15,685 nt of DNA from the NCBI RefSeq assembly GCF_002999335.1, contig NW_020312301.1, positions 1 through 15,685 of the forward strand. The letters are read 5' to 3'. The DNA is from Cyclospora cayetanensis. Its lineage: Eukaryota > Apicomplexa > Conoidasida > Eucoccidiorida > Eimeriidae. The position numbers and the translations under genes are program-made. Under the pieces are notes generated by a model, which ran no database searches, had not been told where the DNA came from, and was given only the letters and a program-made list of their open reading frames with translations. Positions 1 through 10,017 of the stretch are shown here, in pieces (the first letter of the stretch is position 1; each line of letters starts with the position of its first letter).

Positions 1-120
1 AAACATCTTAAGCACGCGAGTCTTGCCGCGCAAAACAGAATGCATAGACTCCAATTCATGGGCCGGATGATTCAGCCAATGCCGTCGGCTTAGCAGCTGA
101 TTCCCGTGCTTTGAAGATGC

Positions 121-204
121 ATCTCTCTTTCTCTCTCTGTCTCTCGCTCTCTCCCTCCCTCTCTGTCTATCTGTCAGTTTCTCTCTCTCTCCCTTTCCCT
201 CTCC
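121..204. repeat. CT-rich low-complexity pyrimidine tract
   Basis: This run of about 84 bases on the + strand is nearly all C and T, with several (CT)n blocks broken by single G or A bases. It behaves as an imperfect microsatellite and keeps two long reading frames open by chance: a Ser/Leu-rich frame on the + strand and an Arg-Glu repeat on the - strand. Neither translation should be read as protein. It lies about 130 bases upstream of the first candidate exon at 333, so it could be promoter, 5' UTR or intron sequence. Confidence 0.9.
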
Positions 205-332
205 ACGCCTTGCGGTCTGCGCCTTTGCGTCCACTGCAGCTCTGGATACATTTCTCCTGTTGGGCGTCTGGACACGCTTCCAGATGTCTTTCTCGAAGAG
301 CATGTCTCTGCTGCCTCTCCCTCCCTGAACAG

Positions 333-464
333 GCATGTGCCCGGAGGCTTTCGTTGGGTTGCTATGTGCTGTTGTTGCACAAGAAGGAGTGCGAACTTCT
401 TCCAAGAACGCAGCTGCAGCAGCTGTCAGCCGCGTGCACGAAGAATGCACATGGGAGATTATTC
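333..464 (+). CDS. Candidate exon 1 of a left-end gene, function unknown
   Basis: A good 3' splice site precedes this block: a pyrimidine-rich stretch at 305-330 ends in AG at 331-332. The frame then stays open in phase 0 and reads as a plausible soluble protein segment containing LLLHKKECELLP and LQQLSAACTKNAHG. The 3' end is uncertain: the GT at 465 keeps phase 0 with the next candidate exon but is a weak donor (GTCCTT). The frame is also open without a break through 638, so part of this apparent coding potential may come from the high GC content here. I do not recognise the protein. It is in phase with the blocks at 513 and 820. Confidence 0.27.
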
Positions 465-512
465 GTCCTTTCATGGCTTTCTTTTCGTGCATTGCTTTTA
501 AATAATTTGCAG

Positions 513-590
513 GGGCTGGTGCTCGGGCCGGTAGTGCCTTGTGGGGAGCCTGGATGCAAGGCGGTCTTCTGCTCAGAAGCGTCCCGGCAG
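513..590 (+). CDS. Candidate exon 2 of the left-end gene
   Basis: The block is bounded by an acceptor (TTTGCAG, AG at 511-512, preceded by T-rich sequence) and a donor CAG|GTTCGT at 591. It encodes 26 residues in phase 0 with three cysteines (PCGEPGCKAVFCSEASRQ). The phase-0 end fits the phase-0 start of the ankyrin-like exon at 820, giving a continuous frame across the inferred intron of 229 bases. No domain is recognisable in this piece alone. The pairing of splice sites and phases is the main support. Confidence 0.33.
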
Positions 591-819
591 GTTCGTTTAT
601 TTGATTTTGTGTTTGTATATCCAAGACGCACACCATAACCGGGGGATGGGGGCTGGCCACATGCAGCCGCATGCATTTCTGAGATCAAGCAGCCTTTTCT
701 TGGCACGGCGCTGCAGGGCGTGTGTGCACGCTTGCGTCGAATTCTTTCCCTAGGCTGCACTCGTGCCCCCACAGCGCTCATACGCCAAGACCTCAAATTT
801 GACCTGTTGTTGCTCTCAG

Positions 820-898
820 CATGCCCGGCACGACACGTTTCATCGGATGGTGTGCGTTCTTCAGGTGCTGTTGAATCACGGGGCAGAAGATGTAATGT
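820..898 (+). CDS. Candidate exon 3 with an ankyrin-like half repeat
   Basis: The acceptor is TTGCTCTCAG (AG at 818-819) after a pyrimidine-rich stretch, and the donor is T|GTAAGA at 899, close to consensus. The block encodes 26 residues plus one base. The segment CVLQVLLNHGAEDVM fits the second helix and turn of an ankyrin repeat (family pattern: VVxxLLxxGADVN). Ankyrin repeats mediate protein-protein contacts. Only one partial repeat is visible, so the protein's role cannot be given. A possible next exon starts at 934 after CTGCTCCAG, but this would leave an intron of only 35 bases, which is suspiciously short. The match could be chance. Confidence 0.38.
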
Positions 899-1851
899 GT
901 AAGACCCTTTTAAGATGATTCCTTCTGCTCCAGGCTGCAGCATTTCCATGGTACGGAACAGGGAGACCTCGAAGTCTAGGCATTCGGCGTCGTTTCAAGA
1001 TTTTCATTAGGTGACTTTGAATAATTCCAGGGAGGTGCCTATGGAACTACTACGAACAAGCTGCGCTTCCCTCAAACGTTGACCCTAAAGCGTTGCCCTG
1101 CACAAGAACATGCTATACGTCTTTGTGTAAAGACTCCTCAGCAGCACGTTTAGGTGCCTAGGCCTCGTTGGCATGCTGCAGGTATCTTACGCAAGAACAC
1201 CATCAATCGCAAACATCGCAGCCTTCCGAGAATATATAGCCAACCTGTATCTAGTTGAAAACCTATGCGAGTTCTCTTTCGGGGGTTGTTTATGGGTAAG
1301 AGCCATCACGCAATAAATCGCATATATTCCTGCTCTAGAAGAGTAATTTTTAGTATTTCGCCACACAGATCAAGCAACAGACCGACACCGTATACCTGCA
1401 TGCATTGTATGAACCAGGAATCAGGTGTCACGGAGAGCCGTGCAATCCTTGACAGCAAAAGTCCCGATTTTGTGTACCGGCAAGCCCCGACATCTTCAAC
1501 CTTCTAGTAAGCATTCTTTCAAAAACACTCGTTTTCATGCTTCCCCTCGATGTTTGTATGAGTGTGTAGTCGACTATGGGCTTACCTATTCAAATCCAGA
1601 CACATTTTACTTCATGCCAAGAGAAATAATAAATATGGTTTAAACAGGGGGCGGATATCTGGACAGTCTATTTTTGTCGACGGCGCCACACACAGTCGGA
1701 GTGGCTCGATGCGGAGATCTTCTGGTTAGAAAAAGGAGGTTGCCTTTTGTATGAAGTGTCCTGGTTTCAAAGTACTGGTAGGACCCACAATATGGTCTCA
1801 GCAGCACAATGCTCTGGCGTATTCCAGTCAGTTTGCAGCTAGACAGGGTAG

Positions 1852-1885
1852 GAGGTTACCGAGTATTCCCAACTCGGTTCACCTC
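1852..1885. other. Strong imperfect hairpin (5 + 7 bp stem)
   Basis: The inner stem pairs ACCGAGT (1858-1864) with ACTCGGT (1872-1878) around the 7-base loop ATTCCCA. A further 5 bp (GAGGT 1852-1856 with ACCTC 1881-1885) extends it across a small asymmetric internal loop. Twelve paired bases in 34 is more than expected by chance in a window this size, though not by a wide margin. It does not fit a tRNA: no matching A box, B box or acceptor stem was found around it. A small structured RNA or a palindromic relic are the alternatives. Confidence 0.45.
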
Positions 1886-3474
1886 ATATGCCATCTTAAT
1901 GTGTGCAACCCTTTGTGTATTATGTATAACTGTGGAACCACAGCTCTCTTGATAATTCCCACATTGGTATTTGGCGTACGTAATAGATCTTTAAGATCAC
2001 TCAATGCTACGTGCTTCGTGGCTACTCTATTTATAAGTGATTGCTTGCATATATATGCTTGGTATGACCTGCTGCTTTGCTGCAGTTAAGGACTGTTGAA
2101 AATGGCAGGGAAATTTTTTCGACACCCACGCGTACGTATATGGTGCCGAGAGCGAACCGCAGTAATAAAAATGCGAACATCAGTCAGTAAGAAAGCATCT
2201 GATCTAATTCGTATTTAAGTGAAAAAATACCAGTCATATGTCCTCGCAATCGTCATATAAGGAAAATAATCTTAATTGCTCGTTTGACTGTAATTGCTTA
2301 AAGTCAATATGTTGCAGTTTGCAAAGATACTGGCACCAAGCGTCAGTAAGAGCTTGCGCCTGTCTCTATTTGTAGCTGCACCTAATGAGATCTCTCGACA
2401 GGAGCACCCCCGCGCAGGGCAGTAGCCGATGATGGGACAATGGCACCACTGAATTTCTCAAGAGCAAATGCTCAAAACGATTCTGCTGCACTTGTTGCTC
2501 ACAGAAAGGTCAAAGCAAACGCAGTAGAATGCGCATGCTTGTGACATTTGAATTCATCTACATCGTTATGTACATCTTCACATTATGAGAAAAAATTCCT
2601 TCAAAGTGGCTCTTTGGAGTGCAGCGTGGCTTGTTTACAGATCAGTTACTCTGAATGATTGAAGGTGGGAACCTAGCTTCACATATATATTTTTACAAAT
2701 CCGTGGCGTTGGAGGCGGTTGATTGAGCAGCAAAGGGGTTGTGCACGGAGGTTTATATATATGGCGAATGTATCAGGTTATGCTGTGCCAGGGATACTTC
2801 TGTCTGTTTTGCTGTACGGTACAATTCTCGGTATGTGAATTCCTGCTAATAAAAAGCTTGAATACTTTTTCCTGAACAGCATACAAAATAAAATATTACT
2901 AGTGCACAATTCGCACTATGGAAGATGGAGGACGAGCGCTTTCAACGAAGGCAGCCGATGCATGCTGACTGTTCTCACTGCTGATTTCTAGGATCTCTCT
3001 ACATGGGTGTCATGCTTTGAGCAAGCCGCCTAGTGTGAGCTGTGTGACTCTGAATTTGTCCCATGCATTTGCCCACATTCCACAGTGATGCACAGTCCCT
3101 GTCACACACGCTATGCTCTGATGCACACATGAGTCAACTCCCTGCATTTTTAGAATGTGTTAAAGCTTTGCCTAAGTTTCTAACCTGCAAGTGCTGCAGG
3201 CTTTGCTGAAAGTAGCCAACAACGGCTTTTGAAAAACTTAAAATGCTGCCATTTCTGGCTGGTAGGCACTGCATGATGTAAGCTGCGCTTTGCCTCTTAC
3301 ATATTTGGTGTGTCGTCCCTACTAGACCTTCCCATTCTGCCATCTAAGCATTAATGCCTGAGTTTCTACATAAAAGACATCAGACATTTACCTGCTCAAG
3401 CCACTGTAAGTTGGATTAGAGACTAAGTATTTCCCAGACTATAGTACTACTACAATGCACGTTACTGGATTTGA

Positions 3475-3476
<2 letters not shown>

Positions 3477-3520
<44 letters not shown>
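3477..3520. repeat. (TG)22 dinucleotide microsatellite
   Basis: Twenty-two uninterrupted TG units lie in DNA without a supported gene. Such perfect runs are usually length-variable between strains and can adopt Z-DNA. It should be a useful polymorphic marker. Assembly or sequencing may have mis-sized it. Confidence 0.98.
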
Positions 3521-3524
<4 letters not shown>

Positions 3525-5530
3525 TCAGTGCATAAAGTTCCAGATGTAGCCCTTCCCTCAGATCTTTGGTGGTGCTTTTACGGGAGTATATTTTGGGGCA
3601 GGTGTTTTCGCGACTGGGATTGACTTATGAAAATTCAATACCTTGAAATGCCTCAATCAGAAGTATGCGTTTGTTGTGTTATCCCTGGGCAAGGGCCATG
3701 CTAGTCGTCTTTGTATCGTTCCAACCTTATCGGATGTCATTTCCACAGGAGGCCACCCTATGACGCCATACTTGTTGTTGCTTGGCAAAGAAACACTCCC
3801 CGCATCACTAGTTTGTTAAAAATAAGTGAACTGCCTAAACTTTGGAAACAGCAAGCACGAAGCCCGCATCTATTTAATTTAACTAGTAAAATGTGGGCTT
3901 TAAAAGCATTACCATTCCATGCGACAGCCTAGGTTCGACTACAGACACTAGTGCTTAGTCTGCCCCTGATGGTTTCTCTTTTGGCTGCTTTGGGTGTATT
4001 AGTACTCGTAAAGGACTACTAATTTCAAGTAGGGCACCCTTGGAATCAGCCAAAGAGTACTAGGCTTTGTTCATGAAGGTATCACACAATTCCTCATCAA
4101 ATTATCGATATGTAACCCTGTTTCCGATTGTGCTTTTCTTGCGGCTTTGTCGTAAAGTTTCAACTGCCCATGCACCCCGTCCCTAGCCTGTTTTTTAGAA
4201 CCATAAATTATCGGGAGGTTGCGTCTGGAGAAACTTTTCCACAAGATCTTAGAGCTAATTGGGCTTCTACAGAATAATCGGTATTGGATGCCGGGGTCAC
4301 GGCAAGTTCAAAATTTACTGTCGGCATAGGCACTCGCACACTTTTCCCTGTCTTGCCTTACATTGCCGCCAGCTGCACACATAATGAAGTAAACTAGTGT
4401 TTACCCTCTGCTGTTGATCCATGTCACGTCCCTTCCTGAGGTTCATTGTGTGTTTTGTACTGGTCGGGTAAAATCGATAGAGCATTCTGCCTTTCCCTTG
4501 TTTATATTACACACAAAGGGTCACATCACACGCGTTTTAGCTCCGCATTCCAAGGAGTAGCAGCCACAGTGAGTGCAAAAAGTAGGACATTCACGTAAGC
4601 GTTTAGCTGTGGATAAACGTCGTTTCCCCATTGCGAGAACAGCAATTTTAAATGTTCACTTGTGTTCGATATCGCCCATTTTTTGACTGAGTGGCTGTGT
4701 TTCGTTGAATGAGTGATGGTATTTAGCGGAGTATCTGATGCCTCTGTTTCTTGTTCTTTTATAATGTAACCTCAAAAGATAAGGAGATTTTTGTTAGTAA
4801 AGTATAGAACGGTATCCATGGACGGTATGCAATGCAATTTTTCCCACCACTCTTTTCATCTACTGTGGCAGCTAGTATGAATGTGCCGTCGTAATCATGC
4901 GTAATGCACAAGAACGGAGAACCGGGCACTGCTGTTACTGTGGGTGTGTGAAACGATTTACACCTAAAAGTCTTGTCGGTGTGTGTGCTTGCAACCTGCG
5001 TGGGGCAGCTGTCTTATAGGTTGACAGCCCGGCGGGGTTGAGCCCTAATTGTTCTCCAGAATCAGATAGCGCTAAGACTACTGTCTCGTGCAGGCTAAGG
5101 GGGAAAGTATATCGATTCGTTCAGTGACAGTTTTTGTGAATACATTGATAGGTGTGGTGGAAAGGGGCTAAAGGCTGTGCTACAAGAAACGTGGCTCTTG
5201 GTTAACTTAGGAACTCGCTAGATGAATGGGAGGACGAGTTATGACATAAAGATATAACGGAATCTTGTATTTCGTCGATGTATGCTGCTAAACCCATATT
5301 GTTAGCGTGTGCGTATGGTCATTTTAAACTAGTGCAATGAGTAGCTAGCTGTTTCTGCCTGCTTTGCCCAGTTAGACTGCGGCACCTGTGCTAAAGAGAG
5401 AAATGGGGATGGCCTCGAGTAACGTGCCAAGCTACATCAGATCTTCTGATATCTATGTTCCGATACACTAGGGGGTGTGATGCACATGCGTAAATCAAGT
5501 GGTCGTATTTGAAAACATGGGGGCAAGCAG

Positions 5531-5740
5531 AACGTGGAATGTATAGCACAGCACCTGCAGTTACTGGTGACCTTCCTGCTAAAATGTCTGTTGATTAGCG
5601 CCAATGATGAAATGCGCTTTAAAGAGATTCTGCAGCTTTCTATGATATTTTCGGCGTCCTTGCTTTTAATATCAGAAATTTCTATTTATGCTATGGTCAC
5701 TACACTTTTAAATTGCGATTGGAGGAGCTTCCCCCAAACC
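5531..5740 (+). CDS. Candidate exon, helical protein segment, unknown
   Basis: The block follows an AG (5529-5530) and stays open in phase 0. It encodes about 70 residues with alternating hydrophobic and charged stretches, such as LQLLVTFLLKCLLISAND and EMRFKEILQLSM. It could be amphipathic helices or one or two membrane spans. A GT at 5741 (GTTCGC) would end it in phase 0, matching the phase-0 start of the next candidate at 5864. The donor is weak and there is no clear pyrimidine tract before the acceptor. Length alone is not significant, so this is a low-confidence call. Confidence 0.2.
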
Positions 5741-5863
5741 GTTCGCAAGCCAATATTATCGTGATCTCGAAAGCTTCTTTGAGCGAACGCCGTGGAAATG
5801 TTTCAACAAGTCATTTTGACGTGGTATAACTCTATGTGTAGTATGTAAGATTTGCCTTGCCAG

Positions 5864-6031
5864 AGGTTTGCTGAGACAGCGTGTTGGCTAGCAGGGGCTG
5901 TGTGGATTTCTCGTGAAGGGATGAAGGAAGCTGACCATTTTCACCCCTATATTCCCCATCTGCAGTCCTGGTGCCTGTTCGACAAAGCAAGAATCGTCAT
6001 CCCCCTTGACGTGGGACTATGTCCGCCTATT
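5864..6031 (+). CDS. Candidate exon, possibly N-terminal longin-like part of the DENN gene
   Basis: The acceptor is TTTGCCTTGCCAG (AG at 5862-5863) and the donor is ATT|GTAGGT at 6032. The 56-codon block is phase 0 at both ends. It reads as a balanced globular sequence rich in W and H, including HFHPYIPHLQSWCLF and ARIVIPLDVGLCPP. The DENND6 family begins with a 'W...VVxFDLExG' strand; the SW...IVIPLDVG segment here could be its counterpart, but the similarity is slight. If so, the DENN gene is about 10 kb long. It may equally be an unrelated exon or chance. Confidence 0.25.
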
Positions 6032-7674
6032 GTAGGTCACAATGTAATATGCAGTCGCGGCAAAGCCTTAAACTTCGACATTACATGAAAATGGGGTGTT
6101 TTTCTTTGCTGGTTGGTAAAAATAAAGGAGTAAGCTTTAGTGCAGCTTTTGCACAACAACTTATGAGCTGATATCTCTAAGCTCATGCAAGTCAGCTGCT
6201 GTTGAGTCATTGATAAGCTGACTGCTGTGCCCCGATTTTCCGTCCGGGTAGCTGTGCTCCGAATGACTTTTTATGCTTGAAACTCGTGATTTGTGTTTCG
6301 AGCACAACGGATACCCTTTTCTACTCTGCCGGCGAGCTCGTGTTCGAGTAGCATGGCGAAGCAAAGAAAACAAATTAAAACGTCTTCTTCTTTACACATT
6401 CTAATGGATTGCATCCTTCGCACGAAAATTGCAGATACATGACTTCGTACGTTTCGAAAAAGAAGCCACTTGGATGCTACAAGCGGAAGTCTAGGCATGT
6501 CCGTACTTTTTGGTACTAGTGTGATCGTTGGGGATGTAGACGGTAGTGATAGTGCGAGCCTGCACGAGTGGCGTATAGTAGCTTGAGAAAATACTTCAAA
6601 TAAACTTTGGAGCTGGATTAGAAAAGGCAGAGCATATCTGAAAGCCTGAGTTGCAGATTCCATGTTGAAAACAGCAAACCATTAAACGCTCCAGCTCCCA
6701 TGTGTGAAAATTAGTGGGCACAAAAAACTGATGCAAGCCATAGTAGTTGTACTTCAGGGAGGAAAGAAGTGTATCGCTCTACATGAATAGTATTTTGTGT
6801 CCACTAAGTTGCTGGTTGATGTACCGTGAAAGGACACATAACACTAGTGACGAATGCGTTGACTAGGATTTAGCCGTGGAGCCGTGTACTACCGTTCGTA
6901 TGCAGCGCTGTATACTTAGTAACTGCCTACTGCTTCTGTAGCCACCAAAACACCATTCCAGCTTCCCACTTTGTGTATATTCTATTGCTAGCTGGCCGAG
7001 TAGCACATGCTCTACTTTAAATACCTACAGCGAACGCCGCTTAGCGTTGAGTTCCACTGTGACAAATTATATCCTTCACGTTGTCCCTATTTGTTGTTTT
7101 ACCCTTTACCGTCATGCCAATCGCCATGATTATTAATGGTTTGTCGAAGTGCCCATTTTTTCAAAATATTGCAGGAAAATACACGGAGCTGAGGGTCCTT
7201 CCTATTTAATTGTCATATTCATTAACATGAACTCTGGCTGTGAAACGTCTTCCTAAGGATATCGTGTATATTAATGTTGATTACGGCTGCTTTTTGTACC
7301 ATCTCACAGTTTGGTTCCTCCCTCGAGCTTAAGTCATTCGCAGTCACGCGGCTCAGGTTCGAACAAGTTGGTATGCTTCTCATGGTTTGTTCTACATGCA
7401 TGTAGTAGGGGCTTGTTGAAGGAAGCTCGACAGTAGTGAAGCTGACCGTAGCGCTTGCATGCACATGCTGTGTGGCTGTTCCCGTATCTGGTGCTAGCGA
7501 AGACTTTTTGCGTTTTATATGTTTTGTTATGGGCATATCTGCAATTCTTTTAACAGATATGCTCGGGCTTTTACAACTGTATTCCTTGTCGTGCTCTATG
7601 ACGTACACATGTTTCTCGCTACTAGCATTTCTGCCATTCTTTCGCCTAGTGCGTAAGGATGTTGCATTGCAAAG
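6032..7674. other. Probable intron or intergenic DNA
   Basis: No block with good splice sites or a recognisable domain was seen. A 130-codon frame on the - strand (6271-6663) is near the length expected by chance and carries no motif. A perfect 14-bp palindrome centred on ATGCAT lies at 7392-7405. Confidence 0.5.
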
Positions 7675-7836
7675 ATGTCTAAAAATGATCATTCTTACAG
7701 ACGCACCGCAAGGCAAATGCTCTGCGCCTGCGTCCTATTTTCTAGCACCCACCGTGCCACTGACTCCACTGACTATGACAATGAAACCATATTTGAAACC
7801 AGGTCACTTGGAATCAATAGGAAGATCAGAACGACA
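7675..7836 (+). CDS. Candidate exon, possibly the early DENN-gene segment
   Basis: The block starts after AG at 7673-7674 and can end at the GT at 7837 (ACA|GTACGC) in phase 0, which fits the phase-0 start of the exon at 9861. It is hydrophilic and coding-like, with LCACVLFSSTH followed by DNETIFETRSLGINRK. In DENND6 proteins this position holds 'ICYLSFPDSN' then 'GDTQFCFR', and the spacing is roughly similar. The acceptor lacks a pyrimidine tract. Two other + strand frames overlap (7436-7861 and 7854-8072), so the true frame is uncertain. Confidence 0.22.
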
Positions 7837-9860
7837 GTACGCTACCTTCATGCATGTCTAGGCACGTAGCTTCCAAAAACACTTTGCTGGAATCTCACAT
7901 GATATTTCAAGGCTTCCTGAGTTGCATTGGTGTCTACATATTTAGGAGTATCTTACATGGTTTCATCTCAACAAGCCACGGTGGCAGTGTGGAAAAGCCT
8001 ATGCTATTCCACGAGTATCTCAGAAACTGCTGCATGCTCTTAATTTGGAGTATGCTAGTAATACTATGCTAAAGTACCTGTGAACTGCATTTGGTGCTAT
8101 GAGCTTTTTGTTCCATATAAGCCCGCATCACGAAACGGTGAGAAGCGAGATCTGGGCTCGGATTAGTCAGTAACCATACCAACAATTCCGGTCCCATGTA
8201 TTCCCTTGATCCGAGTGTATGCTTCTTCTCTATATTAGGTATCCTTTCTGGTATATGTAATTCGGGGTTCATGAAGGTGTTGAGAAGTAGATTCCAGTTT
8301 TGTTGTTTGGCATCTGCAAATTTCCCACAAAGGCCTTTTGCTGGAGAGTACTGGTGTAGTAGTCAGGTACCTTAATTCTGATCCCTCTAAACCTGTTCCA
8401 CACAAAACAAAGGATGTAGTTGCTTTTTGACGGCTATGAGACATATGGCACTTTAGAGTGCTAGATAATGCCGGCATTACGAGAGACGTCTATCTGATAT
8501 TACGCTGATGCCACATACGCACACGCCGCTGAGTGGTTTCACTGAGCTAACATCGATGTGCATTGTTAATTCACATAGAAAGCTGTACTGCAATATATTC
8601 GAGCACTGCATAATGCATGACAATCGAAGCACTACCTGTCTTTTGTTGAGGAGCGATATATTGTAGTTGAGTGCAACTTTCCTGAATGTTTGATCGGGGT
8701 CAGACAGAACTAACACGCTTTGGCAGGCCCCAGTAAGGGCTCGCCACAAAGGCAGTAGTCTGTTAAAACAAGTACAGGTGCTCCCACCAGCCATTTCTCT
8801 GCAGACTCTGAAACTGTCCTATATACACAGCGGTTCTTTATGTTATATTTGACATTTGGCGGATGCATACTTTAGCTGTGACTTGGTAGCATTAGCGGGC
8901 AGATGCATGCAAAAACTTTTCCATCACCCGTCATAGCTGGAGCCAAACTCCGCTCGTATCATTATTGTTTCATGTGCTCCTTAGATGGCAATACTACATT
9001 CGCGCCAAAGCAAGAATTTCGTTGTGCTCAACAAAGCACAATATGCGTCGTACAAGCCGTGACATAAACAAGCGCCTGCTGCAGTACAGTTCATTCAAAT
9101 ACGCGCTCCACAATTCTACGGGAAATCGCAATCTGGCACACACGGAATTCTATTAACTCGAGTACTCGGCTGCATCTGTCTCAGCAGCTGTGCTTAAAAT
9201 TCACAGCCCAGCACCTCTTTCTCGTTGCTTCAAGTGCGTTCGTAGAGGCATTAGCTGTTTTTGTTAATATCTATTTTGTTTTTTCACTGTGCGGTGAACA
9301 TGTAGTTCTTTGCTGGCATCATGTACAACTGGGTCGTGAAAGCTTTTTTACACTATGTGCCATTGTCCGATTCCTTGGCAATGGCTTCCAATGAATGCCG
9401 GCCCTCTTCAGTAGGAATTGGCCAAGCGATAATGTCTCGTTTCTGCTATTGTATGGTCAGTAGTTGACTAGATGCCCTTTGGAATCGTGCTTGATGGACG
9501 GTGAATCTTTTACTGGCAGTGCTTTGTTTTGTTTCTCTGTGCACTCTGACTGAGTTGGCCTCCTCGAACAGTTCAGCTGGCGTGTTGATCAGTGAGAAGC
9601 GTAAGAATGAGAATACAGCTCAATTTTGATTGTCTGCGTTCTAAAACGTATTGCTGCACATCATTGCTTGCGCTTACAGAGTAGAATCGCCTGCTCTGCA
9701 TCACGGCAGGAGATGCGCACATGTTTATCGGATGTAGCGGAGACCATAATCGTCACTGAGCTGACGTATGTAAGGTTTTAAAGCAATGGAAAAGTGCAAA
9801 GGTGGGACCACGATTAATACTTGAGTGCATACAAAAAGAAATATCTCTCTGGGAACGCAG
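7837..9860. other. Probable large intron
   Basis: I see no supported coding block on either strand. The frames at 7854-8072 (+), 8069-8477 (-) and 8477-8794 (-) are chance-length and carry no motif. GCATGC or ATGCAT palindromes occur near 8030, 8610, 8862 and 8900. Confidence 0.5.
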
Positions 9861-10017
9861 TCCTCTGCATGGTGGCTTTTTGACGCAACTTGGGCGTCAT
9901 GTGCACTAAAAGATGGGTTTCCTGTAATTGAGCAGGACATCCAAGAATTAATAGCGGTGGCGGCTGCAGGCGACGATGGTATTACTACAACCATGCATGA
10001 GGAACGCAGCAGGCCTG
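9861..10017 (+). CDS. DENN-gene exon: uDENN-like segment
   Basis: A TGA stop lies in frame just upstream (9822-9824), so coding begins at an acceptor; GAACGCAG at 9853-9860 gives phase 0. The exon encodes about 52 residues including SSAWWLFDATWASCALKDG and ends in HEERSRP. The donor G|GTGTGC at 10018 leaves one base, which the exon at 10260 completes to an alanine codon. The joined sequence EERSRPAGYRHSNAIL parallels the family's 'KDTSLKRGYFQKSLVL' without gaps, which supports this junction over a later donor at 10034. The tryptophan-rich start has no counterpart I recognise. Confidence 0.45.

Larger units (their letters stand above)
905..5530. other. Long stretch with no supported gene
   Basis: I see no coding block here with convincing paired splice sites or a recognisable domain on either strand. 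Open frames such as 1751-2089 (+) and 3134-3343 (-) are of the length expected by chance at this base composition. The stretch does contain a hairpin at 1852-1885, the (TG)22 microsatellite at 3477-3520, a TATATATA stretch near 2754 and several GCATGC palindromes. It may be intergenic DNA or large introns. Confidence 0.6.

Noticed and set aside
111..638. 175-codon + strand frame taken as one intact gene
   Set aside because: It starts inside the CT tract, whose Ser/Leu-rich translation is an artefact, and its later part is better explained as separate exons with good splice signals.
899..933. A 35-base intron joining 898 to an exon at 934
   Set aside because: The splice signals and phase fit, but the length is below what is usual for spliceosomal introns, so it is kept only as an alternative.
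1751..2089. 112-codon + strand frame with an AAGGAGG sequence upstream of its ATG
   Set aside because: Frames this long are expected several times by chance here, the translation has no recognisable motif, and a bacterial ribosome site has no meaning in this intron-rich setting.
3930..3950. GGTTCGACT as a tRNA B box (also GGTTCGAAC near 7357)
   Set aside because: The arms around these sites do not pair, and no A box or acceptor stem lies at the required distance.
6271..6663. 130-codon - strand frame as a gene
   Set aside because: Its length is near the chance expectation, no domain is visible, and there is no neighbouring exon in phase.
9861..9935. BRCT-like reading of the WWLFDATWASC segment
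   Set aside because: The tryptophan pattern suggested BRCT, but the conserved glycine and flanking strands are missing, and the DENN reading also explains the downstream exons.
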